Origin: Cytobacillus firmus
Lineage (GTDB): Bacteria; Bacillota; Bacilli; Bacillales; Cytobacillaceae
Direction of reading: 5' to 3'
Assembly (NCBI RefSeq): GCF_023715565.1
Contig: NZ_JAMBOJ010000008.1
Span: forward strand, 1-64,000
DNA length: 64,000 nt
Positions 53,801 through 60,286 of the stretch are shown here, piece after piece. Made by a program: the position numbers and the translations under genes. Under the pieces are notes generated by a model. It saw only the letters and a list, made by a program, of their open reading frames with translations. It ran no database searches and was not told the origin of the DNA. The stretch's first letter is position 1. Each line of letters opens with the position of its first letter.

Positions 53801-54709
53801 CACCGTATTGCGTTCTCACCAACTTCAACTGTTCCGCATGTTCTAGCCTTGCATATAACCTTAGGATTCACCTTTATGCCGTCAGTTACTAATGAATTAA
53901 TCGTAATGTGGTTCATTAGATGAATAGGGGATAGTCCCTATCCGTAGATTTGATATATTTGATTATCATTTCCACAACTGAAAAGGTAGGGGTTTACCTC
54001 CTCCATATTTCTATGGAACGGATAGTATCGACATGTACATTCGGTGATTCGTCAGAATCTGTGATTCATTCTATCCATAGATATTTTATGGCATCCCGAT
54101 TACTTCTCTTACCATGTTCCCACAGGAATTTAGGCTCGATTTTCACCGACTTCAACGGGCTTATAACAATAATAGGGTTATCTATTATTGCTATCCGTAG
54201 GATTAGACCTTTTCAAGAATTTACGATATTCTTGCAAGACTCACTTCCAAGTCTTGTTAGTCAAACATGCAGTTGGAACATTGTTGTTCCCTCGCTTTTA
54301 TATAGTGTGTTTCCACAACTTTTTGTGCGAGAACAGTTCACACCAAATATCTTCCAATGCCCCACTGAACTGCAGCTCTTTTCATTGCACTTGAAAGGCC
54401 ACCTTTCAATGATTCAAACTGAGTTTGCTCTGCTCCATCTGATTTTTTTATCCATTCGCCATCTACATAACATGAGATTGTACAAAGGACTCCTTGCATA
54501 AAATCAGAAAAATCATTTTGCCATCCAGCCGGTCCGAATACTTCATCTAATCGATTTTGAATTGCTCGATTTGTGACATAAGCTAAGACAAAGGCATATT
54601 TTTTACCATTGCTTTGACCACTTCGACTGACACGCCATTCGATATCCTTTGAAGGAAAAGGCGCTTGCAGCTTTTGCATAACTTCCTCCATGCTACAATC
54701 TTTCTTCAC
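50886..54709 (-). CDS. Rad52/Rad22-type single-strand annealing protein, split by a group II intron
   Basis: Exon 1 (54344..54709, from GTG) and exon 2 (50886..51578) join to a 352-aa protein; across the junction it reads GIGRYLYRLEENYVQV, the conserved Rad52 core. The N-terminus (APFPSKDIEWRVSRSGQSNG, then YVTNRAIQNRLDEVFGPAGW) is typical. The Gln/Asn/Lys-rich linker and C-terminal helical part follow. Rad52-type proteins anneal single strands. Expression needs intron splicing. The leader has the family terminator (copy D). Confidence 0.85.
51686..53587 (-). CDS. ltrA: Group II intron reverse transcriptase/maturase
   Basis: A 633-aa protein with IRYADDWILVT (catalytic YADD), GTPQGGILSPLLANVY, and a C-terminal HNH motif (HHIDPNLPLEEVNKLPNLAC). 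Start after AAGAGGTGATGCAAT. Related to the 603-aa enzyme but divergent, so the two introns came separately. Intact, hence probably active. Confidence 0.9.
   Translation of the reverse strand: MVRKLEYTLESESELRCTLDKLHSRTREQLENNIKVKHTSLLEIMMSKPNIVTAIHSLKSNRGSMTPGVDGKTIRDYLKLSEEKLIELIHDRIKNFKAHTIKRVFIPRANGGQRPLGIPTLEDRIIQQMMKQVLEPILEAQFFKYSFGFRPERTTYHALERIKVLVHRTGYHWIVEGDIRQFFDKVNHRILIKKLWNMGIRDRRILCLITEFLKAGIFKNIVRNDIGTPQGGILSPLLANVYLHYFDKWVAKQFEEFTTKHKYSKHDHKLRALKSSKLKPGYLIRYADDWILVTNNKSNAHKWKTVIKNFLQKELKLELSEEKTKITNIRTSPIEFLGFKYKVVLKGIKGKRKKDKKTRYISHVTPSDKKIKSKVKELRAELTSLNKKLNHDKLSNAQLILAYNSKVRGLVNYYSYATDTSIMDKEGYKLRIKTYNILAKRGGVLQSTNKCVNLAVKYPERTQKTLAIETEVGFVGIMLLNLAKMNENLFKQKVQDETPYSPFGRALIEKRKGTREIGIRHDEITSLSLLEKIRKELVTSPRYNFEYFMNRAYAFNRDKGKCRITGVPLGKHNLHVHHIDPNLPLEEVNKLPNLACVHKEIHKAIHTAVDMSSILNNKELKKLERFRKKIRTS
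53588..54343 (-). ncRNA. Structured 5' part of group II intron 2 (domains I-III)
   Basis: Non-coding stretch between the intron start GTGTG (54343) and the RT start. Apparent plus-strand ORFs here are chance. Confidence 0.7.
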
Positions 54710-54754
54710 AACAACAGCCCCTTAAAGTTTCTTAGAACTTTTCCACCACTTATT

Positions 54755-54890
54755 TTTTGCTCCATTAATGCAAAAAAACCTCTGAGTTTGATAGTTACAA
54801 ATAAGCACAAAATGCTTACTTGAATTCCATCAACCCAAAGGTTGTAAGTTTAATAGAGTATCCGCTAACCAAATTATGGCTGCCAAAAAA
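54755..54890 (-). promoter_or_regulatory. Leader RNA copy D (5' hairpin plus intrinsic terminator)
   Basis: Leader of the rad52-like gene. The 5' hairpin at 54862..54884 has AGCCA/TGGTT arms before AGCGG. The terminator (54772..54844, AACCTTTGGGTT/AACTCAGAGGTT) has seven Ts and stops 60 nt before the start codon. Confidence 0.8.
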
Positions 54891-54918
54891 TAAAAAAATA
54901 AAAAAAGTTCCTGAAAAA

Positions 54919-54947
54919 ATTATACAATTTTATAATTTAATTAACAA
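54919..54947 (-). promoter_or_regulatory. Promoter of the rad52-like/ubiquitin-like operon
   Basis: Minus-strand TTGTTA (54942..54947), 17-bp spacer, TATAAT (54919..54924), immediately before leader copy D. Confidence 0.75.
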
Positions 54948-55010
54948 TAATAAACTTCCAGGATTGTGCTATTGTGGTGTTTTTACCCTTTAAAATGCTT
55001 CCCGATGTGC

Positions 55011-55094
55011 TATAATATTTCTATAATTTAATTTACTTAAAGCGATGACCGCTCAAACAGCCTTTTGTTAAAGGTGTGTTTAGCGGTCTTTTTT
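55011..55094 (+). promoter_or_regulatory. Promoter and attenuator of the XRE/CpaE-like operon
   Basis: A -10 TATAAT (55011..55016), weak -35, then a terminator stem GACCGCT..AGCGGTC with inner CCTTT/AAAGG and a T run (55047..55094), about 40 nt before the XRE gene. Confidence 0.6.
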
Positions 55095-55131
55095 ATTTTG
55101 AATCTATAAAGAGGGGAGAACAGTAAAATAA

Positions 55132-55377
55132 ATGCTAACAGTTGATACATTTAATGAAATTGAAATAGAAGATGACGTAGAACGATTGTTAATTCTCCGA
55201 AAACGAATGGCCTTATCCCAATATCAGTTTGCAAAGGGGATGGGAATTAGTACAAGTTATCTTGGACAGATTGAAAGGGGCGAGGTACCATTCTCTCCCC
55301 AACTTAGAGTTCGGATTAACGATTATCTGAAGCGGGAGAAAGAGATTCATGAAAAAGATATATTTAGCAGTTTCTGA
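55132..55377 (+). CDS. XRE-family DNA-binding protein
   Basis: An 81-aa protein. Residues about 20-75 are one helix-turn-helix (LILRKRMALSQYQFAKGMGI, STSYLGQIERGEV), of Cro/CI type. Start ATG at 55132; GGGGAG lies 13 bases upstream, a rather long spacing. Overlaps the 493-aa gene by 29 bp, implying coupling. A likely regulator of this operon, perhaps of the divergent rad52 side too. Confidence 0.75.
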   Translation: MLTVDTFNEIEIEDDVERLLILRKRMALSQYQFAKGMGISTSYLGQIERGEVPFSPQLRVRINDYLKREKEIHEKDIFSSF

Positions 55378-56830
55378 TAAAGAAGATGGAGAAATCAGAA
55401 GTACAATTAAAGGATTGCTTCCCTTTGTAGATGTACATAAGCTATCTTCCAAGGAGGAAGTTTTAGAGGCAATAAGCAACCCATTTTTAGCATGTATCAC
55501 TCTAAGTGACTTTCTGGATCAACATATTTTAGAATCCATTAAATTAGAGGGTCAACTCATTGTAATCGACTATGATAAAAGTATAAACGTTACAAATAAA
55601 AACATAGTTCTATGCAGAAGTACAAATGATACAAGAATGGCCATCTATGATTCACCTATTGGCCACTTAGGAATAGATAGAACAGTAATGGAACCATCCA
55701 ATGATAAGCCGATAAAGAAAGAAATTGCTAATGAAACAGCTGAAAATGACGTTAAGAAGAGTGATAATCAGGAAAAAGCCATAGACAAATCACCTCCAGA
55801 ATTCTCGAAGGAAAAGGATAATACAAACTCTAAAATTCCTCCAAAAGAAAACGATCTAGAAAAAAACTCAGAAAAGATCAATAGTAAATCCCTAAGTAAA
55901 ACGCCAAGTCCGGAATCTAAAAAGGCAGCACCTAATCAAGAACATGACAACTCATCAGCTTCACAAAAAAAGAGGAAGAAAATATACATTTCTTCACCTA
56001 CAAAGGCTCATGATTTCGGTAGAAAATTAAATGGTGTAAATCTCAGTACAGAAAAGACTGTGGGTATTTGGGCACCTTTAACAGCAGGGGCCACAACCTT
56101 CATTGTGGATTATGCCATATTCCTTCAGCAACATGGTGTTCCTATATCAGTTGTGGAGATCCCAAAAGAGAATCCTCACTTGTTTAAGATCTTACACCGG
56201 TTTGGTTCAAAGCCAGACAATTGGATTTCACTAACGGAAAACCTTTACTCCAATGACAATGGCAATAATAACTCTTTATGGATTTATAAAGGCGTCAAAT
56301 GGTTCCCGGTAGGCTTAAATGATTTTGATATTGATCGAAACCAGGATCTAATTTTAGATTTTTTTATTTCAGTTAAAGAAAATGCTTATGTATTAGTGGA
56401 TTTGCCTACCGGAAAGATGGATGATTCCACTTTAAATACACTTCCATACCTCGACGAAATTTGGGTAATTGCTGATGACCAGTTTGACCGAACTAAAGAA
56501 TGGAAAAATTTCATACACAATACACTCATTAAGGAGTATAAAAAGCCAGTTAAATTGATTCATAGCCGCACTGGTACTCATAGCCGGCCAAAGGACGTAG
56601 CAGAATTATTAGACTTGGAGCTCATCACAGCTTTACCTTCCATGTTTGACAGGGTAATGGCAAATAACCATGAGAGAAAACCATTGATTGCTGACATAAT
56701 TGCAGCTCAAAAGCTCATACCGCCATTTATTAAAATAGCTAGAGGGTTTGTGGGGAAAGAATTTGATAAAATATACCGACCAACCTTCTGGATGAAAATA
56801 AAAAGAAAGTTATTAGATGCTGTTGATTGA
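55349..56830 (+). CDS. CpaE/ParA-like protein without a canonical P-loop
   Basis: A 493-aa protein. The N-terminal ~100 residues look receiver-like (KKIYLAVSDKEDGEIRSTIK). An Asp/Glu/Lys-rich linker (about 115-205) follows. The C-terminal part resembles MinD/CpaE, where GIWAPLTAGATTF replaces the P-loop (no lysine), with YVLVDLPTG as the switch-II-like strand. Same layout as the 26865 protein, so two paralogues exist on the plasmid. It may be a positional scaffold. ATG after GGGAGAAAGAGATTC. Confidence 0.65.
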   Translation: MKKIYLAVSDKEDGEIRSTIKGLLPFVDVHKLSSKEEVLEAISNPFLACITLSDFLDQHILESIKLEGQLIVIDYDKSINVTNKNIVLCRSTNDTRMAIYDSPIGHLGIDRTVMEPSNDKPIKKEIANETAENDVKKSDNQEKAIDKSPPEFSKEKDNTNSKIPPKENDLEKNSEKINSKSLSKTPSPESKKAAPNQEHDNSSASQKKRKKIYISSPTKAHDFGRKLNGVNLSTEKTVGIWAPLTAGATTFIVDYAIFLQQHGVPISVVEIPKENPHLFKILHRFGSKPDNWISLTENLYSNDNGNNNSLWIYKGVKWFPVGLNDFDIDRNQDLILDFFISVKENAYVLVDLPTGKMDDSTLNTLPYLDEIWVIADDQFDRTKEWKNFIHNTLIKEYKKPVKLIHSRTGTHSRPKDVAELLDLELITALPSMFDRVMANNHERKPLIADIIAAQKLIPPFIKIARGFVGKEFDKIYRPTFWMKIKRKLLDAVD

Positions 56831-56883
56831 TTCTTCATGTAGGTGCTAAACTGATAGTAATCTATTTTCTTTTATTATTTCTT

Positions 56884-56992
56884 GGCTATCTTTTATGAGA
56901 TAAGCGGTAATTTATCAATTTAGCGGTCTTTGGATCGAAGCAAGAGCTTTCTTTTTGATGCTCTCTCTTCTTTCCATTGGCCGCTTTTTTTA
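56884..56992 (+). promoter_or_regulatory. Leader RNA copy E (5' hairpin plus intrinsic terminator)
   Basis: Plus-strand copy: 5' hairpin at 56884..56907 (TATCT/AGATA between GC and AGCGG), then the terminator GCGGTCTTTGGA..TCCATTGGCCGC with seven Ts (56922..56992), 20 nt before the 57013 gene. The stem bases of the first hairpin differ from all other copies, which is strong covariation. Confidence 0.8.
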
Positions 56993-57012
56993 TTCAATGG
57001 AGGTGGAAAAAA

Positions 57013-57306
57013 ATGAATTTAAAGGAAATTAAAAAAGTCTTAATGACTGGAAAAGGAAAAATTTTAATAGGGACACACACTAAGAAAAGGCTTAAAAAGC
57101 GAGGGTACTCTAAAGGAGACATTGTTTCAGCTTTATTTAATGGAGATATCGTTGAAAGACAAGGGGCATCTAAGGTTGTAATAGCCGGGAGAGATATGGA
57201 TGATAACCCGATTGTTGTGGTCATCGCTAAACATTCGCATTTTATTTTTAAGCTTGTAACAGTCATGCCGCCAATTGATCATTTCCGATTTAAGGATTGT
57301 GTGTAA
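57013..57306 (+). CDS. DUF4258-like small protein
   Basis: ATG at 57013, behind GGAGGTGG; 97 aa. The pattern LIGTHTKKRLKKRGYSKGDI...GRDMDDNPIVVVIAKHSH is typical of DUF4258, a small toxin-like fold (RelE/BrnT resemblance). The longer frame from 56977 lacks a ribosome site. No antitoxin partner is obvious next to it. Directly behind leader copy E. Confidence 0.65.
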   Translation: MNLKEIKKVLMTGKGKILIGTHTKKRLKKRGYSKGDIVSALFNGDIVERQGASKVVIAGRDMDDNPIVVVIAKHSHFIFKLVTVMPPIDHFRFKDCV

Positions 57307-57342
57307 AGAGCTTAAGAACTATAAGAAAGGTTGTTACGAATT

Positions 57343-58602
57343 ATGAAATTAATGAGGCAAACTAGAGTCAAAGATTGGTATGAATACTATCGAACCCCAT
57401 GTGTAATTTGTGGTAAGACAGGTGGTTGTATGGCTCACGTTGATGGTTCAGCGGTAGCTTGTATCCGAACTGAAAGTGACACTTATTTTTCAAAAAATTC
57501 GGCTTTACCTAGCTACCTTCACCTACTTAAAGGGGATAATAAGCGAAAGATTAACAAAGAGGAAATCGAAGAAATTCATGTAGGACATCCCAAGCAAAAA
57601 GATAAAGTCCTTAATACTGTTTATAGTGCATTAATAGAATGCTTAGAACTTGATGATGTACATTACAAACACTTAACTTCTCCTTCAAGACAGCTAGCTG
57701 ATAAGCAAGTTATGCTAAGGCAATACCGCAGCTTTCCTGATAAGCCTTGGGAGGTAGCGAGATTGTTGAAAGAAGGTTTGGAAATTAAACATTTTAAAGG
57801 AATCCCTGGTTTTTATCTACAAGAAGAAAAGTACTGGACTATTGCCGGCAGCAAGGGCATTTTGATACCTTTTCGAAATCACTATAATGAAATTGTCGGT
57901 TTCCAGTACCGAATAGATAATCCTCAAAATGTGGTTGAAGTAAAAGTTAATCGCCCTGGTCTTAAAGCCCGGATTATAGAGCAACCAGATCTTGTGCAGG
58001 TCTCTTTTGATGGTGAAATCATCTTAGAGGAAGAGATTAAATCTAACAAAACATGGACAACCATTGTACATGAAAATGGCGTTAAAGGATGGGTTCGAGT
58101 AGTAAAAGGAAACCGTTATTTCTGGCTTAGTTCAGCAAAGAAACCAGAAGGAACAGGTTCAGGTAATCCAGCCCCCATTCATGTTGCAGTACCTACTTCT
58201 AAGTTAAAGGAATGGAAAGAAGGGGTTAGTCTAAAAGCAAGAACTGTATGGTTATCTGAAGGTCCTTTAAAATGCGACATAGCATCAGATTGTATTGGGA
58301 AACTATATGATCCATTAGAAATTGATGATATAGGTGATATCTTCTTAGCACTTCCGGGAGCAGGAGCATGGCGTCTAGCCCTTCCTGTATTAAAGGAAAT
58401 GGGTGTGGAACAAGTAAATATTTGCTTTGATGCTGATGCCGTTTCCAATGTATATGTAAAGAAACACTTGATGGAATGTGCGAAAGGTCTAAAAGAAGAA
58501 GGCTATAGAGCAAACCTTGTTTTATGGAATGAAGATGAAGCTAAGGGGATTGATGACTTATTTATCAAAAACCGCTTACCACATATAAAAAAATTATTTT
58601 AA
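57343..58602 (+). CDS. Toprim/DUF3854-like protein, primase-type
   Basis: Start ATG at 57343 after AGAAAGG; 419 aa. The N-terminus has a Cys cluster (PCVICGKTGGCMAH, near 17-30, zinc-ribbon-like). The C-terminal half resembles Toprim/DUF3854 domains of mobile-element primases (GIDDLFI; VNICFDADAVSNVYV near 365). A central domain holds IRTESDTYFSK. Likely DNA-primase-related and plasmid-encoded, with the catalytic Glu not assigned. It is the only gene here that could take part in replication priming. Confidence 0.7.
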   Translation: MKLMRQTRVKDWYEYYRTPCVICGKTGGCMAHVDGSAVACIRTESDTYFSKNSALPSYLHLLKGDNKRKINKEEIEEIHVGHPKQKDKVLNTVYSALIECLELDDVHYKHLTSPSRQLADKQVMLRQYRSFPDKPWEVARLLKEGLEIKHFKGIPGFYLQEEKYWTIAGSKGILIPFRNHYNEIVGFQYRIDNPQNVVEVKVNRPGLKARIIEQPDLVQVSFDGEIILEEEIKSNKTWTTIVHENGVKGWVRVVKGNRYFWLSSAKKPEGTGSGNPAPIHVAVPTSKLKEWKEGVSLKARTVWLSEGPLKCDIASDCIGKLYDPLEIDDIGDIFLALPGAGAWRLALPVLKEMGVEQVNICFDADAVSNVYVKKHLMECAKGLKEEGYRANLVLWNEDEAKGIDDLFIKNRLPHIKKLF

Positions 58603-58621
58603 AAAATATTATTTAAGCTAT

Positions 58622-58661
58622 AAAAAAGTCCTTTGAGTTGAGTTCTCAAGGGACTTTTCCT
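58622..58661. terminator. Bidirectional terminator
   Basis: AAAAGTCC..GAG/CTC..GGACTTTT stem between the convergent 58602 and 58690 genes, T-rich on both sides. Confidence 0.75.
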
Positions 58662-58689
58662 TTTTACATCAAAAACTGAACAAACAAAA

Positions 58690-58917
58690 TTAAATGTTAT
58701 TGGCAACTTTCCATCCCTTTCGTTGTTTGGCAGCTGATAAGATATTTGAACATTTAAAAGTCCTAAGTTGCTGCTTCCCAACATCCAATGTAAGAACAAC
58801 TTCGCTAGTATAACTCCTTACAACCACTGCCCTATGTGTGAGTTTCCCTGCATCATTCATATAAATTAGATCAATCGGTATTTTATTTTCCCTTGAGAAA
58901 TTAAACAAGCATTTCAT
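58690..58917 (-). CDS. Small WYL-domain-like protein, LexA-controlled
   Basis: A 75-aa protein; ATG after AAAAGGAGCTG. It resembles the short WYL-type proteins found with yolD/uvrX genes (PIDLIYMNDAGKLTHRAVVV, then RTFKCSNILSAAKQRKGW). Its promoter (TTGAAA at 58965..58970, TATTAT at 58942..58947 on the minus strand) contains a LexA box, so it is DNA-damage induced. Role unknown; probably nucleic-acid or ligand binding. Confidence 0.75.
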   Translation of the reverse strand: MKCLFNFSRENKIPIDLIYMNDAGKLTHRAVVVRSYTSEVVLTLDVGKQQLRTFKCSNILSAAKQRKGWKVANNI

Positions 58918-58941
58918 GTATTATCAGCTCCTTTTTACATA

Positions 58942-58999
58942 ATAATAAGGGAACTAATGTTCGTTTTCAAGTTGATTTAAGAACAAATGTTTGTATAAT
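58942..58999. promoter_or_regulatory. Divergent SOS promoter region with two LexA boxes
   Basis: GAACTAATGTTCG (58951..58963) and GAACAAATGTTTG (58981..58993) match the Bacillus LexA (DinR) box. The first lies in the spacer of the minus-strand promoter (TTGAAA-17-TATTAT), the second in the spacer of the plus-strand promoter (TTGATT-16-TATAAT, 58972..58999). Confidence 0.8.
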
Positions 59000-59024
59000 T
59001 ATTGATATAAGGAGATGAGAATAG

Positions 59025-59051
59025 ATGATCCGTGACAGAGGAAAAATTTAA
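59025..59051 (+). pseudogene. yolD: yolD remnant: first eight codons
   Basis: After AAGGAGATGAG the ORF reads MIRDRGKI and stops. MIRDRG is the conserved start of YolD-like proteins, which accompany SOS-induced Y-family polymerases (uvrX type). The rest of yolD and any polymerase are not here; the next sequence belongs to a Tn554-like unit. Insertion after codon eight probably broke the gene. Confidence 0.75.
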
Positions 59052-59067
59052 ACAATACTATAATATA

Positions 59068-59112
59068 GGGGAGGATAAATCGTTTTTAACGATATACTTC
59101 CCCTTCTTTTTT
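59068..59112 (+). promoter_or_regulatory. Attenuator-like hairpin upstream of tnpA
   Basis: GGGGAgGATA..AACGAT..TTCCCC stem with a T run, 80 bp before tnpA and after a -10-like TATAAT (59059..59064). It would stop read-through from the yolD promoter or attenuate tnpA. Confidence 0.6.
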
Positions 59113-59191
59113 TACGTTGTAAATTCATTATCAATATTTAATTCTATGTAGATCTTATAGTAATTAATGATTAATCAAACGGAGGAACAAG

Positions 59192-60286
59192 ATGGTTGTA
59201 GTAAGAGAGGTTGTTATACCTTCAGGGGAGAAAAGGTGGATAGTGTTAACTAATCAAATTGAGCCAGTCATTCCAATAATGAAATATATAAAGTACCTTG
59301 ATAGTCTAGGAAAGGCTCCTAATACACTCAAATCCTATTGTTATCATTTAAAGCTTTACTGGGAGTTCCTACTTAGCCACGATAAGAGCTTTAAAGAAGT
59401 TGATCTAAATTTATTAGCAAATTTCATAGGTTGGTTGAGGATGCCGCAACAAAAAGGGAAAGTTAAATACCTTTATGGAGAAAAAGCAAAAAGAAGTGAG
59501 CAATCTATAAATATAATTGTTAACTGTGTTATCAATTTCTATGATTATTTAATGAGATTAGATGGCTTCGAGAAAGACCTTAAAACTAAAGTAATGAAAG
59601 AAATAAAGGTAAGTAAACGCTCTTATAAATCTTTCCTTAATCACATTTCAGATAAGCAGTTACAAACAATGAACGTATTAAAAGTTAAAGAACCTAGAAG
59701 AAAAATTAAAACTGTTACTGAGGAACAGTCAACACAGATTCAAAAAGCGTGTAAGAATATTAGGGACCAACTAATTATTAGAATAATGTATGAAGGGGGG
59801 TTAAGAGCAAGCGAAGTAATAAATTTATGGATAGAAGATTTTAATATTAATGATCACAGTATTCTTGTTAGAAAATCTAAAACGGTAGCTGGAGAAAACC
59901 GTAAAGTTTATGTTTCTACAGAGACGATGAATATTTTTCAAGATTATATTATTGATTATCATGCGGATGAGGTAGATACAAATTTTGTGTTTTTTAACTT
60001 ATCAGGGAAAAATAAAGGAAAACCAATACAATATTGGACAATTCAATCCTTAATAAGAAGAATAGGGAAAAAGACTGGTATTGATTTTTCAGCACATATG
60101 CTTCGTCATACATGTGCAACTAACTTACATAAGCATAGAATGGATGCTTCATCAATTCAAAAGTTTTTAGGACATGCTCATGTTCAGACAACTATGCAAA
60201 TGTATGTTCATCCTTCTGATGAGACTATTCGAAAACATTGGGAAATTGCAATGAAGAAACAAACAGGAGGCTTATATGACAACTAA
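59192..60286 (+). CDS. tnpA: Tn554-type transposase A (tyrosine recombinase)
   Basis: A 364-aa protein. ATG after CGGAGGAACAAG. N-terminal SAM-like domain (LGKAPNTLKSYCYHLKLYW). Catalytic residues are complete: R in GLRASEVI (about 208), HMLRHTCATN and GHAHVQTTMQMY. Length close to Tn554 TnpA (about 360 aa). It overlaps tnpB by 11 bases. Confidence 0.9.
   Translation: MVVVREVVIPSGEKRWIVLTNQIEPVIPIMKYIKYLDSLGKAPNTLKSYCYHLKLYWEFLLSHDKSFKEVDLNLLANFIGWLRMPQQKGKVKYLYGEKAKRSEQSINIIVNCVINFYDYLMRLDGFEKDLKTKVMKEIKVSKRSYKSFLNHISDKQLQTMNVLKVKEPRRKIKTVTEEQSTQIQKACKNIRDQLIIRIMYEGGLRASEVINLWIEDFNINDHSILVRKSKTVAGENRKVYVSTETMNIFQDYIIDYHADEVDTNFVFFNLSGKNKGKPIQYWTIQSLIRRIGKKTGIDFSAHMLRHTCATNLHKHRMDASSIQKFLGHAHVQTTMQMYVHPSDETIRKHWEIAMKKQTGGLYDN

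Larger units (their letters stand above)
51579..54343 (-). mobile_element. Group II intron in the rad52-like gene
   Basis: A 2765-nt element from GTGTG (54343..54339) to CGGTAT (ending 51579). Domain V lies at about 51638..51676 (GCCGTATGAGGTGAAAGT). The reverse transcriptase is at 51686..53587. The exact junction is fixed by restoration of the Rad52 motif on splicing. Same orientation and 3' tail motif as the other intron, but the two reverse transcriptases are clearly different sequences. Confidence 0.9.

Noticed and set aside
53950-54501. 183-aa plus-strand ORF
   Set aside because: Antisense to the intron 5' domain and the Rad52 exon; no ribosome site.
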